Shown here: piece by piece, positions 7,342-14,936 of the stretch
Layout: each line of letters opens with the position of its first letter
How positions within the stretch are numbered: the first letter of the stretch is position 1
IMG/VR virus record: IMGVR_UViG_3300031227_000237
Span: 1-32,875 of that record
Source of the DNA: a virus
DNA length: 32,875 nt
Direction: 5' to 3' (one strand)
Program-made: the position numbers and the translations under genes
The notes under the pieces: generated by a model
What the model was told of the DNA's origin: nothing
Database searches by the model: none
Seen by the model: only the letters and a program-made list of their open reading frames with translations

Positions 7342-7656
7342 CTATAGTGCCAGCTTGCGCCGGCGGTTAATGAACGCGTGCAGGCTGCGGCCCGTCACGC
7401 GGCGATGCAGTCTCTGCGGCCGGGGCCGCACGTGTTCGTTGATGGCGATGGTTTCGAGGTCACCGGCGTCGATCAGGTTGGCCACCTGCTGCCACGAGCA
7501 CTTCAAGAATTCGGCAACCTCGGTGACACGGAAGAGGTCTTTCTCGTTGGGGAGGGTGAGCTCGTTCTGTTGGTCGAACAGGTCAAGCTGTGTCGGGGGA
7601 TCCAGAAGGGAGCCGCGCGCCTTGCTCGGTGCGTCCAACGGTGATGCCGGTACCAT
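7342..7656 (-). CDS. Excisionase-like helix-turn-helix protein
   Basis: A 104-residue protein. The N-terminal 35 residues are polar and probably disordered. Residues about 40-100 (LFRVTEVAEFLKCSWQQVAN, LIDAGDLETIAINEH, then VTGRSLHAFINRRRKLAL) match the MerR/excisionase-type 'helix_turn_helix, type 11/17' pattern. In it, a helix-turn-helix is followed by a short beta wing and a 'R.S..AFI..R' helix. Proteins of this kind bind DNA as small regulators or architectural factors. GGGG-type purines precede the ATG. It lies early in the leftward operon with other small regulators, where Mu has ner and similar genes. Confidence 0.7.
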   Translation of the reverse strand: MVPASPLDAPSKARGSLLDPPTQLDLFDQQNELTLPNEKDLFRVTEVAEFLKCSWQQVANLIDAGDLETIAINEHVRPRPQRLHRRVTGRSLHAFINRRRKLAL

Positions 7657-7659
7657 AGT

Positions 7660-7902
7660 CTAATCCCCTGCTATTTCGGGATGGCTCAGAGCCATGTCAA
7701 AACGGAATGCCAATTCGGTAACCGTCGCATCCAGTTGGGCGAGTACCATTTCGCCTGACGCCGGCCAGCGTGACAGACGAGAGGAACGAGATGCGTGCTC
7801 CTCTGTCAGCAACTCTGAGAAGGCGCTGATGCGATTAATGAGTGCATCCTCCGATATCCGTCTGAGTCGGTGCTGTGCGTCAAATAGTGATGCCATTGCC
7901 AT
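7660..7902 (-). CDS. Hypothetical early protein, 80 residues
   Basis: Begins MAMASLFDAQHRLRRISEDA. It is predicted to be two or three helices, with a Ser/Arg-rich hinge (EEHASRSSRLSRW) between them. No family is recognised. GAAGGGAG lies eight bases before the ATG at 7902. The gap to the following gene is three bases and to the preceding one 23 bases, so it belongs to the same transcript. Confidence 0.55.
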   Translation of the reverse strand: MAMASLFDAQHRLRRISEDALINRISAFSELLTEEHASRSSRLSRWPASGEMVLAQLDATVTELAFRFDMALSHPEIAGD

Positions 7903-7925
7903 CAGATAGACTCCCTTCGTAACGG

Positions 7926-8093
7926 CTATGCTCTTCTTGCGGCCACCAGTTCCTGGTACCGGCGTGTGAGGCTCTTGCTCACCCGGCGACCGGTGAGCAC
8001 CGCGAACAGGTGCTGTCGAGTCACGCCGAGTGCGGCGGAGTCGGCACAGATGCCAGGTATTCGTGGTGCTCTCTGGCGTGAGGACGATTTCAT
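7926..8093 (-). CDS. Very small helix-turn-helix protein
   Basis: A 55-residue protein whose core (ADSAALGVTRQHLFAVLTGR, then VSKSLTRRYQEL) is a single helix-turn-helix. The pattern 'AA.LGV.R.HL..VL.GRR.S..L..RY' is also seen in weaker form in the next gene upstream (8101..8400), so the two may be related. The ATG at 8093 was chosen because AGGAG lies four bases upstream. A start at 8111 would overlap the preceding gene and has no ribosome site. It probably binds operator DNA near the early promoter, like the small Ner regulator of Mu; this role is inferred from size and place. Confidence 0.6.
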   Translation of the reverse strand: MKSSSRQRAPRIPGICADSAALGVTRQHLFAVLTGRRVSKSLTRRYQELVAARRA

Positions 8094-8100
8094 TGCGCTC

Positions 8101-8400
8101 CTACTCCACATGGCTGCGGGCCTTCATTTGCTCTCGCTTCGGAAGATTTTCGATAGCTTTCATAACGCGACGGTTTGAGTACTGCCCGTTCAGAATCCGA
8201 CTCAGGCTCACGAAATTGACCTTGAGGAGGGGGGCGGCAGAACGGTAGGTCCACCCCTTGCTTTTCAATTGAGCTTTGGCGTGTTCGCGTGCCTCGATCG
8301 GCTTCTTCACTAACACCAGCACGCGCTCGCGCTCGCCATTCTCGCAGATGTCGATCACGCGCCACTCCGCGCCCAGATTCTTCAGCAGTGTCTCACTCAC
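8101..8400 (-). CDS. Helix-turn-helix regulator, first gene of the early operon
   Basis: A 99-residue protein. The N-terminal part (WRVIDICENGERERVLVLVK) looks like a small beta domain. The C-terminal part (AQLKSKGWTYRSAAPLLKVN, then FVSLSRILNGQYSNRRVMKA) is a helix-turn-helix of the type 'GWT...AA..L.V....LSRILNG'. A GTG at 8400 is the likely start, because AGAGGG lies seven bases before it. The longer frame from an ATG at 8433 would start inside the control region. As the first leftward gene, opposite the repressor, it is placed like a Cro/Ner-type early regulator. Confidence 0.68.
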   Translation of the reverse strand: MSETLLKNLGAEWRVIDICENGERERVLVLVKKPIEAREHAKAQLKSKGWTYRSAAPLLKVNFVSLSRILNGQYSNRRVMKAIENLPKREQMKARSHVE

Positions 8401-8479
8401 GGCGATGCCCTCTTTTCGGTTGTGCGATCTCATGAGGAGGCGTATCCTCAGTTTTGTACCGCGTTACAACAACACGTAT
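8401..8479. promoter_or_regulatory. Divergent control region with two inverted repeats
   Basis: This gap separates the leftward early operon from the rightward repressor. It holds TGAGGA-N6-TCCTCA (8433-8450) and TTGTA-N6-TACAA (8454-8469), both with six-base spacers. Read leftward, TTGTAA and GATACG, 17 bases apart, form a possible early promoter whose two boxes fall in the two inverted repeats. A repressor bound here would therefore cover it. Read rightward, TTGTAC (8454) and GTATAT (8476) could form a weak repressor promoter. The box calls are by eye. Confidence 0.55.
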
Positions 8480-8854
8480 ATGCGTAGGCGGAGATTCTTG
8501 CAAGAGGAAAATACAACTAAACGTAGATTTTCTTTGGGGCTGAAAACGCTGCTCAAAGAGCGAGGCATCACTCAGACGGTCCTGGCGGAGAATATGGGTG
8601 TAACGCAAGCCACGGTGTCGCGCTGGTTCAATGGCAGCATCCCGGGCGGTGATAAGCTGACGGCGCTGTCGAAGGTGCTTGCGGTGTCTCCTGAGCAGTT
8701 ACTCACTGGCTCAGATGCAGGGGGCGTGGAGCTGGCCGTACAAGCCGCGGCACCTGTCGGAGAGCGCGCACGCGCGCTGGCGAAACGGATTGAAGCCTTG
8801 CCCGCATCCAAGCGCAAGCTTCTCGAGAATATGATCAAGGAGTTTGAAGCATAA
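8480..8854 (+). CDS. Xre-family phage repressor
   Basis: A 124-residue protein. Residues about 16-70 form a lambda-repressor-like helix-turn-helix (LKERGITQTVLAENMGVTQA, TVSRWFNGSIPGG, then LTALSKVLAVSPEQLL). The C-terminal region (GERARALAKRIEALPASKRK, LLENMIKEF) is helical and probably mediates dimer formation. It lacks the peptidase domain of CI/LexA-type repressors. The ATG at 8480 has no clear ribosome site; a TTG at 8498 preceded by GGCGGAG is a reasonable alternative. Facing the early operon across paired inverted repeats, it is the best candidate for the lysogeny repressor (the MuC role). Confidence 0.8.
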   Translation: MRRRRFLQEENTTKRRFSLGLKTLLKERGITQTVLAENMGVTQATVSRWFNGSIPGGDKLTALSKVLAVSPEQLLTGSDAGGVELAVQAAAPVGERARALAKRIEALPASKRKLLENMIKEFEA

Positions 8855-8867
8855 CTAAGGGGGATCG

Positions 8868-9161
8868 ATGGATTATCTGTTTTTGGGAGGGTTCGTATGG
8901 CTGCTCGCTGTTATCATTGGTTGCATGATCGCGCTTGCGCCGCTGTTCATCTGGATTCATGTGGCGCACATGCGGAAGGATCAGCAACAGATAGGGCGCA
9001 TCCTAGAATCGCTGCTCACCGAGCTCCGCCACCAGCGTCCTGTAACTCCCCCATCGGAACCGACGCGGTGCCCGGCCTGCGAGAAGATCATACCGGAGCG
9101 GCTGCTGTCGCAGACGGAGTTTGCTTGCCCGCATTGTAACGAGATCGTGCAGGTGCAGTAG
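8868..9161 (+). CDS. Membrane-anchored zinc-ribbon protein
   Basis: A 97-residue protein. Residues 2-33 (LFLGGFVWLLAVIIGCMIAL and APLFIWIHVAHM) form one long or two short membrane segments. A charged linker and then a C-terminal zinc ribbon with CPACEK and CPHCNE pairs follow. The cytoplasmic or periplasmic side of the ribbon cannot be told. AGGGGG lies before the ATG, 13 bases after the repressor stop, so the two genes share a transcript and should both be expressed in the lysogen. That makes it a candidate for a lysogenic-conversion or superinfection-exclusion function, by position only. Confidence 0.65.
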   Translation: MDYLFLGGFVWLLAVIIGCMIALAPLFIWIHVAHMRKDQQQIGRILESLLTELRHQRPVTPPSEPTRCPACEKIIPERLLSQTEFACPHCNEIVQVQ

Positions 9162-9166
9162 CGTTT

Positions 9167-9207
9167 CTGGCCGCTGAGCCAGCCAATTCTGAACTTTTTT
9201 CAAAGTT
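9167..9207 (+). terminator. Weak terminator-like hairpins
   Basis: Two small hairpins follow the zinc-ribbon gene. The first is CTGGC-CGCTGA-GCCAG (9167-9182). The second is AACTTT-TTTC-AAAGTT (9192-9207), which includes a run of six T. The first stem is only 5 bp and lies nine bases from the second, so this is at best a weak terminator for the repressor operon. Confidence 0.35.
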
Positions 9208-9212
9208 TAGTT

Positions 9213-9240
9213 CCATCCATCCCATCCATCCCACCCACCC
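9213..9240 (+). repeat. Pyrimidine tract of CCATCCATC repeats
   Basis: A purine-free run except for A at regular spacing: CCATCCATC occurs twice and then decays to CCCACCCACCC. It is a simple low-complexity tract in the gap before the late genes. It may keep the region free of secondary structure or be slippage-prone; no function can be assigned. Confidence 0.6.
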
Positions 9241-9257
9241 CTAGGAGCTGCCCTTCA

Positions 9258-9299
9258 GGCGTGATTTAATTACGCCGTAATGCAGTTTCTCTCTACATT
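9258..9299 (+). promoter_or_regulatory. Candidate late promoter with 19-bp dyad
   Basis: The 19-bp dyad GGCGTGATTTAATTACGCC (9258-9276) has 5-bp outer arms and matching ATT/AAT inner arms. TACATT at 9294-9299 is a usable -10 box, but no good -35 box lies 17 bases before it. The dyad occupies that position instead and is centred about 39 bases before the predicted transcription start. This is where activators of the Mor/C type bind in Mu. A middle or late promoter activated by a phage protein is inferred. Confidence 0.45.
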
Positions 9300-9325
9300 G
9301 CAGACTCGTGGTGATGCACGGCGGA

Positions 9326-9342
9326 CCTCGATTACATCGAGG
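9326..9342 (+). promoter_or_regulatory. Perfect 7-bp hairpin in the late leader
   Basis: CCTCGAT-TAC-ATCGAGG forms a perfect stem of seven with a three-base loop, followed by GGGGAGA. It lies about 130 bases before the first late gene, within the predicted leader of the late transcript. It could be an RNA structure that protects or controls the mRNA, or a DNA operator. The remaining leader to 9473 holds no gene that I can support. Confidence 0.5.
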
Positions 9343-9473
9343 GGGAGACGGCTTTGCTCGGGCCGTACCGCATACGTTCTCGGTCGGGTTTGCGCCCGGC
9401 TGAGGACGTCTCTCCCTTACTTCCCTGTGCTCGCATTGCTCCCGCTCGCCTGTGCAATAGGAGGATTCTACCT

Positions 9474-9893
9474 GTGACGACCCCACTCTGGATCACCGGC
9501 GGCATGTTCATCATCGCGCTTCTGGCTTTCGGTGTAAACGTCATCGCCTCGTTCCGGCGGATGCCGCCGCTGGATCGCGAGCTGGGGCAGTACGCAAAGA
9601 AAGAAGACCTGCACCGGCACCGCGAAGAATGGCGCAACGATATGCGCGAGGTTCGCGAGGAGCTCCACGAAGGCCAGACCCGGCTGCACGAGCGCCTGGA
9701 CAAAGTCGGGGCAGAGATCGGCGAGTCGTATGAACGGCTCCAGCGATCGGACGAGGCGCGCTCGCGCAACCTTCATCAGCGCCTCAATTCGTTCGGGTCT
9801 GCGATCGACAAGCTCACCGGCGCATTTGCACAGCTCCCCTGTAACCGCGGCAATGGAAAACGTCTGCCTGTGGAGTGCCCCTCTGATGGATAA
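9474..9893 (+). CDS. DUF2730-like membrane coiled-coil protein (Mu gp25-like)
   Basis: A 139-residue protein. It has one N-terminal membrane segment (LWITGGMFIIALLAFGVNVI) and a long charged coiled coil (REEWRNDMREVREELHEGQT, RLHERLDKVGAEIGESYERL). A short Cys-containing tail ends the protein. Its layout and its place just before the gp26/gp27-like genes match the small DUF2730 proteins of Mu-like phages, whose role is unknown. The GTG at 9474 was chosen because AGGAGG lies nine bases before it; the TTG frame start at 9354 lies in the leader hairpin region. It opens the late operon. Confidence 0.65.
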   Translation: MTTPLWITGGMFIIALLAFGVNVIASFRRMPPLDRELGQYAKKEDLHRHREEWRNDMREVREELHEGQTRLHERLDKVGAEIGESYERLQRSDEARSRNLHQRLNSFGSAIDKLTGAFAQLPCNRGNGKRLPVECPSDG

Positions 9894-10140
9894 ACTAATC
9901 ACACTCACCATTCTCAAGATCCTCTTCCAGTACAACCGCCGGCCCATCGGCGAGCGGCATCTCCTCACCGCGGTGAACATCGAGCTGGCCGACCCCATCA
10001 CCAAGCTCGACCTGCAGGTGAACATCCAGGCAGCCAGGCGCAAGGGCTGGATTGATTTTCAGGTGGACAATTTCCGGGCCACAAACTGGTGGCTCACCGA
10101 TGCCGGCGCAGCGGAGGCCAGCGAACAGGGAGCGATTTAA
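9886..10140 (+). CDS. Winged-helix protein, Mu gp26-like by position
   Basis: An 84-residue protein beginning MDKLITLTILKILFQYNRRP. Helices followed by 'GWIDFQVDNFRATNWWLTDA' suggest a small winged helix: 'G.I......, W.LT.AG' is the usual end of such folds. In Mu-like phages a protein of this kind lies between the DUF2730 and DUF3486 genes. The gene overlaps the stop of its upstream neighbour. An earlier in-frame ATG at 9853 lacks a ribosome site. A part in packaging or control is inferred from position only. Confidence 0.6.
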   Translation: MDKLITLTILKILFQYNRRPIGERHLLTAVNIELADPITKLDLQVNIQAARRKGWIDFQVDNFRATNWWLTDAGAAEASEQGAI

Positions 10141-10203
10141 CAGGACGATTTGACGGCAGGACGATTCATGCACGCAAACCAACATCAGAAAGGGTCGATC
10201 GAC

Positions 10204-10710
10204 ATGAGTAAATCAAAAGTTCCGACAGGCGGAGGAGGCCGCGCATTCGTAGATCTCGTCGCCATCTTGGTGGCGGTCCTGGTGATCGGCCCCATAGTGA
10301 TCGTCTGCACCACGCCCGCCGACGCTCAGATGCTGCCGGTCTCCCTGGCGGTAACGAACCTGCGCGAGCAGGCCACCATCGAGCTGCCCGCCGGCAACTA
10401 CGAGTTCACTGAGGGCGATTCCCTGCTGCTGACCAACTGCGTGGCCTATGCCGGCAGCACAACCAATACGGCCCGCGATAACCTCACGTATGTGGAGGTG
10501 GACGTGACCATCGGCGACACGACCTGGTCGCAGACCTACACCGGCGTCGTGGCCAATGCCACCAACGGGCAATGGTGGTGCCTCATCACTACCGTGCCGA
10601 CCAACCCCTCCACGCACTACCTGGAATACTCGTTCTACAACACGAGCACGACCGTGCGGGTGACCGATACCTGGGACAAGATCAAGACGCGCAGCCCGCT
10701 GCGCAACTAG
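10204..10710 (+). CDS. Exported protein with beta-rich domain, unknown function
   Basis: A 168-residue protein with a clear signal peptide or N-terminal anchor: basic start, then FVDLVAILVAVLVIGPIVIV, then a cleavage-like TPADA-Q site near residue 43. The mature part is rich in Thr, Asn and Tyr and is predicted to be beta-sandwich-like (YEFTEGDSLLLTNCVAYAGS, TYVEVDVTIGDTTWSQTYTG), with two Cys residues that could pair. AAAGGG lies before the ATG at 10204; an ATG at 10168 after AGGA is possible. No family is recognised. It breaks the usual gp26-gp27 order, so it was probably inserted as an extra gene. Confidence 0.6.
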   Translation: MSKSKVPTGGGGRAFVDLVAILVAVLVIGPIVIVCTTPADAQMLPVSLAVTNLREQATIELPAGNYEFTEGDSLLLTNCVAYAGSTTNTARDNLTYVEVDVTIGDTTWSQTYTGVVANATNGQWWCLITTVPTNPSTHYLEYSFYNTSTTVRVTDTWDKIKTRSPLRN

Positions 10711-10720
10711 CCGGAGAGCC

Positions 10721-11278
10721 ATGCCCCGCAAACCCAGAGCAGATCGATGGGATACGCCCCTCTCCGATGAGCAGCGGCTGCAGTGCTTTGAATGGGCACG
10801 CGACCTGGGCTATCGCAAGGCGATCATTCTCATTGGCAAAGAGCTGCACCCCACGGTGAGCCCTCCCTCTCTGGGTGCAATGAGCGACTGGTACCAGGAC
10901 ATGACCGCCGAGGTCCGCGAAGTCAATCTGCGGAAGGCCCTCGTGGACGCGGCGTCCATCCGCGAGACAGCGCAGGAGTTGGGCGATGTTTCCGACGCGG
11001 TCGCCACAGCGCTGCAGCAGATCGCGCTGGAGGCCATCGTGAGCCGCGACCCGAAACGGATCACGGCGTTCGGCAACCTGGCGCTGCAGGCCCAGCGCGA
11101 GCGCCGCAGCGACGACCAGCTAGAGCTGGATCGCCAGCGCTTCCAGGAACAGCTCAAGAACAATCTGGAGCGGGCAATCGACGCCCTGCACGAGGAGTGC
11201 ATGGGCAATGCAGCCGCGCTGCAGGCCTGGGAGAAACTGCGCAAAGCAGTACTCAAGGAGATGGAGAAGGCGGCATGA
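10721..11278 (+). CDS. DUF3486 family protein, probable small terminase (Mu gp27-like)
   Basis: A 185-residue protein. It has an N-terminal 'PRKPRADRWDTPLSDEQRLQ' segment, a helix-turn-helix-like 'WARDLGYRKAIILIGKELHP', and long charged helices through the middle and C-terminus (LQAQRERRSDDQLELDRQRF). This is the pattern of DUF3486, the Mu gp27 family considered to be the small terminase subunit, which recognises phage DNA and loads the large subunit. CGGAGAGCC precedes the ATG. Its stop overlaps the start of the large terminase gene (ATGA), which supports the pairing. Confidence 0.85.
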   Translation: MPRKPRADRWDTPLSDEQRLQCFEWARDLGYRKAIILIGKELHPTVSPPSLGAMSDWYQDMTAEVREVNLRKALVDAASIRETAQELGDVSDAVATALQQIALEAIVSRDPKRITAFGNLALQAQRERRSDDQLELDRQRFQEQLKNNLERAIDALHEECMGNAAALQAWEKLRKAVLKEMEKAA

Positions 11279-13329
11279 CCTCAGCCATCACACAACTGGA
11301 CCAGCGCTTTCACGAGGCCAACGCCCCGGCGCTGACCGTCCCGGCGATCGCCACGTTCCGCCAGTTCATGGAGGAGCACGCCAAGGTGCGCGTGGGCAGC
11401 GAGTTTGTTCAGTACACCACCGTGGGACGCGAGCCGCTGGCCCTGGTGATCGCCATCATCGACTATGTGCTGGGCAACGACGTCAGCTATGTCCCGGATG
11501 ATGTTCGCATGGAGCTGTTCGGCACGCTCGATTACGGCAAGATCATCACCGATGCTCACATTTATGTCTGCGGCGGCGCGCAGTTCGGCAAAACGATCCT
11601 GTCGCTGCACCTCAAGCAATACCTCTCGGCCATCCGCTGGATGCACTCCTATTACGTCCTGCCGGATAACGACCTGGTCAGCGCCATCATAGACGGCAAG
11701 GAGCGCCCCGAGGTCCTGGACCAGATCCCCTGGCTGAACCAGATGATCACCATCGGCAAAGAGGTCAACGAGTCCGGCAAGACCGTCAACCGCAAGGGCG
11801 CAATGCTTTACACCGACGGCAAGCACTCTGCCATGAGCTACATGCGCGGAATGAACAAGATCCCGACATCCATCTCCGCGGACTGCGTAATCCAGGATGA
11901 AAGCGACGACATCGATCCAGAGAAAAGCAAGTTCCTGCCGGGCCGCATGACAGCCTCCGATCTTCGCCTGTTCGTGGGGATCGGCACGCAGCGCTATCAC
12001 GGCGCCGGCCAGAACAAGCTCCTGGAAGATGGCTCCAAGCTGCTGGGCGATCTAATCTGCCTGGCCTGCGGCACCAAGATGAATCCGGAGGAGACCTGGC
12101 CCCAGATCGCACGCATGGCCATGGACGGAAAGCCATCGACCACGGATCCGCAGCTATCCTATGAGGGCAACTTCAAACGCGGTACCGAGACCATTGCAGA
12201 CTTCGACCACGACGCAGTCTACTACATGGCCTGCACGCATTGCGGCGACGAGCTCGATCGCGAGGCAATCAAATATACCTCGCAGAAGCCCCTGCGTATC
12301 AAGGCGCGGCGTTGGTCTATCCGCGTAAGCCAGATGTGCTGCAGCGGCCTCTCGCTCAAGATGATCATTGCCGACTGGTGCCAGAACGCGGTGCGCGATC
12401 CGGACGCCATGGTGGCCTTTGCCTGCGATCGCCTCGCCATCCCCAAGAGCGCGGCCCAGCAGGTTGAGCCGTCGCACCTGGCCAAAGCGCGCAGCCTGGA
12501 AGAGTTCACACTTTCCCTCACGCCCAGCCCCAAGACCCTCCGCTATGGCGGCATGGATACCGGCGACCGCTGCTGGTTCATCTCGAGGGAGATCCATAGC
12601 GACGCCGCCAAACGCATAAGCTGGGCCGAGCAACTCAGCCCGGAGCGCTGCCGCGAGCGCATCCCGGCGCTGTTCAACACGCTGGAGCTATCCTGCCTGT
12701 TTATCGATATCGGCGCAGAGCGTTCTCTCACCCGCGACTTGTGCCTGGTCATCAACGGCCTGCAGGACTGGGACGCACCGCAGATCGACAATCCGGAGAA
12801 TGCATACATCCACATGCCTGGCGGCGTTGCCTGGGACGGCCCCAACAACAAGTGGCACGGCATCAAGTGCGCCGCCGTGGAATTCAGCCGCAAGCCGGGC
12901 AGCGGCATTGTGCATAAGCTGGGAATCAACCCGGACGGCAACCGCTACTATCCAATCATCCAATGCAACCGCGACGAAGTCATCGGCCAGGCCGTGCGCG
13001 AGCTGCTCACCGCCGAGGATGGCGTTATTGAACTCATCGATGGGGCTCTGCGTACAGAGCCCGTGTTGCGGCTGCCGCAGATGGGAAGCGGGGCACAAGC
13101 TATTGCGCAGAGCATAGACGCCCATTTCCTGGCCGGTAGCTGCACAGAGAAAGATGCCAAAGGCGCGATCCACTATGTTGGAAAGAAGGAGAACCATCTT
13201 CTCCTGGCGGCGGCCTATGCGCGCCTGGCCGAGACGATCGGCGGCACGCTCAAGCCCCGCAAGTTCGAGTACTCCTCCGTCGCGGCGCCGTCCGGCACCG
13301 TGGCCAAAGAAAGGAGCCTGGTATTCTGA
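11275..13329 (+). CDS. Phage terminase large subunit
   Basis: A 684-residue packaging motor. The ATPase domain has Walker A GGAQFGKT at residues 100-107 and Walker B CVIQDE at 204-209. A zinc-ribbon insert has CLAC at 262-265 and CTHC at 320-323. This insert, the 'RRWSIRVSQMCCSGLSLKMI' segment and the overall length resemble the lambda GpA class (Phage_GpA). The C-terminal nuclease domain starts near 'YGGMDTGDR' and includes 'CLFIDIGAE'. The gene starts at the ATG that overlaps the small terminase stop. A reading frame that begins 480 bases upstream is only an extension through that gene. The portal gene follows with a one-base overlap. Confidence 0.92.
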   Translation: MTSAITQLDQRFHEANAPALTVPAIATFRQFMEEHAKVRVGSEFVQYTTVGREPLALVIAIIDYVLGNDVSYVPDDVRMELFGTLDYGKIITDAHIYVCGGAQFGKTILSLHLKQYLSAIRWMHSYYVLPDNDLVSAIIDGKERPEVLDQIPWLNQMITIGKEVNESGKTVNRKGAMLYTDGKHSAMSYMRGMNKIPTSISADCVIQDESDDIDPEKSKFLPGRMTASDLRLFVGIGTQRYHGAGQNKLLEDGSKLLGDLICLACGTKMNPEETWPQIARMAMDGKPSTTDPQLSYEGNFKRGTETIADFDHDAVYYMACTHCGDELDREAIKYTSQKPLRIKARRWSIRVSQMCCSGLSLKMIIADWCQNAVRDPDAMVAFACDRLAIPKSAAQQVEPSHLAKARSLEEFTLSLTPSPKTLRYGGMDTGDRCWFISREIHSDAAKRISWAEQLSPERCRERIPALFNTLELSCLFIDIGAERSLTRDLCLVINGLQDWDAPQIDNPENAYIHMPGGVAWDGPNNKWHGIKCAAVEFSRKPGSGIVHKLGINPDGNRYYPIIQCNRDEVIGQAVRELLTAEDGVIELIDGALRTEPVLRLPQMGSGAQAIAQSIDAHFLAGSCTEKDAKGAIHYVGKKENHLLLAAAYARLAETIGGTLKPRKFEYSSVAAPSGTVAKERSLVF

Positions 13330-14936
13330 TGGCAACCTTGCTCGACCAGTTCGGCCGCCCGCTGAGCACGACGCCCAACGTCGCTGATTCCATTATGCAG
13401 GCAGAGCGCATTGCCAGGGAGATTCGCGGGCACTTCAACCCCATCAAGAACCTCACGCCCGTTAAGCTGCGCCAACAGCACGACCAGTTCGACGCCGGCT
13501 TCATCGGCCCACTGGCCCGCGTGATCGCCACCATCAAAGAGGTGGACGACGTCGTGCCCAACGTAGCGGCCAAGCGCGAGGGCGGCCCGGCCACGCGTGG
13601 CTACGAGATCGTGGCCAAGGACAAGAGCCCGGAAGCGCAGCGCCACAAGGAGACCCTGGAGTACTTCTATGACAATCTCTCCTGCAGGAGCGCGGTCGAC
13701 CTCGACCACGTCGGCGGCGTGGAGCTGCTCTTCCGTCAGCAGATGGATGCAGTCAGCAGCCGCTATGCCGTGCATGAGATGATCTGGCAATCCTCCACGC
13801 GCGGCATCACTGCCGAGCTGCGCTTTGCGCCTCTTTGGTTCTTCGAGCGGACGCTCGGCCGGCTGCGCTTCCTGGCCGATCCCAGCGCGCAGTATGGCCA
13901 GGACCTCGAGCCGGGGCGCTGGCTGGTAACCGTCTCGCCGGCCTTCCTGGGCAAAGCCATCTCCATCGCCCGGCTATACAAGAGCACCCCGCTCAAGGAC
14001 TGGCTCATCTACTGCGGCCGGCACGGCATGCCGGGCATTGCAGGCAAGACCAACGCCAGCCAAGGCTCCACCGAGTGGGACGCCATGGCGACGGCCGTGC
14101 AGTCGTTCGCGGCCGAGTTCTCCGCGGTCATGAGCAACACAGACGCCATCGAATCCATCGACCTAACCGCCAAAGGAAACCTGCCCTATCCCCCGCTCGT
14201 CGAGCGCATGGACCGCATGATGGCCGCCCTCTACCGCGGCGCGGATCTTTCCACGATGTCGGCGGGCGGTGGCGAGGGAACCGGCGCGAGCCTGCAGGGA
14301 GACGAGGCCGATATCCTCGAGAGCACCGATGCCTCCATGATCTCCGGCTCCCTGCACAGGCAGATCGATCGCCTGGTGATTTACTACCGCCACGGCACGC
14401 TCGAGCCGCTGGCCGGCATCCAGGTGAACACCTCCACCAAGGATACGGTTGAGCAGGACCTCAAAGTGGATAAGCAGCTCCACGAGATGAGATTCCCCCT
14501 GTCCATCCAGGATCTATCCCGCCGCTACGGCCGCACTGTCCCGGATCCGGACGAAGACCTGATCCCGACCCCCGGCTCCGCGGCCCCCGTACTGCCGGCC
14601 GATCCCGGCTTGCCGGCCGCCAACGAGCTGAGCGCGGCCAACCAGGTGGGATCGGTGCGGGCCGCCCGGTTGCGCAAGGCCTCTATGGATGCCTATGCGA
14701 AGGCCCAGGCGCGCGAGTTTGAGCCGATCGCCCAGCGACTGCAGGCGGCCATCGAGGCAGACGACAGCCTGGAGGCCATGGCCGCCATCAACGAGCTGCG
14801 CCGCGACCTGCCAGGCATGCTCACGGAAATGGTCCAGGACAGCCACACAACCGGCGCTTTGGAGGAGGCCCTGGTTGCCTCGCTCATCAATGGATACGCA
14901 GAGGCGGCCGTGCGCCGCCAGGGAGAGGCATCGTGA
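13329..14936 (+). CDS. DUF935 portal protein (Mu gp29-like)
   Basis: A 535-residue protein that forms the dodecameric DNA gate of the head. It follows the DUF935 pattern: an N-terminal 'LTPVKLRQQHDQFDAGFIGP', 'EMIWQSSTRGI', 'FAPLWFFERTLGRLRFL', then 'DWLIYCGRHGMPGIAGKTNA', and a 'LSTMSAGGGEGTGASLQGDE' core loop. The C-terminal 110 residues are Ala-rich helices with 'PAANELSAANQ' at 429-439. That repeats a motif also found in the scaffold and capsid proteins. The start overlaps the terminase stop (TGATG) and the end overlaps the next gene (GTGA). Confidence 0.92.
   Translation: MATLLDQFGRPLSTTPNVADSIMQAERIAREIRGHFNPIKNLTPVKLRQQHDQFDAGFIGPLARVIATIKEVDDVVPNVAAKREGGPATRGYEIVAKDKSPEAQRHKETLEYFYDNLSCRSAVDLDHVGGVELLFRQQMDAVSSRYAVHEMIWQSSTRGITAELRFAPLWFFERTLGRLRFLADPSAQYGQDLEPGRWLVTVSPAFLGKAISIARLYKSTPLKDWLIYCGRHGMPGIAGKTNASQGSTEWDAMATAVQSFAAEFSAVMSNTDAIESIDLTAKGNLPYPPLVERMDRMMAALYRGADLSTMSAGGGEGTGASLQGDEADILESTDASMISGSLHRQIDRLVIYYRHGTLEPLAGIQVNTSTKDTVEQDLKVDKQLHEMRFPLSIQDLSRRYGRTVPDPDEDLIPTPGSAAPVLPADPGLPAANELSAANQVGSVRAARLRKASMDAYAKAQAREFEPIAQRLQAAIEADDSLEAMAAINELRRDLPGMLTEMVQDSHTTGALEEALVASLINGYAEAAVRRQGEAS

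Noticed and set aside
9354-9473. TTG-started extension of the first late gene
   Set aside because: It would begin next to the leader hairpin and add a Cys/Arg-rich segment before the membrane helix. AGGAGG before the GTG at 9474 is decisive.
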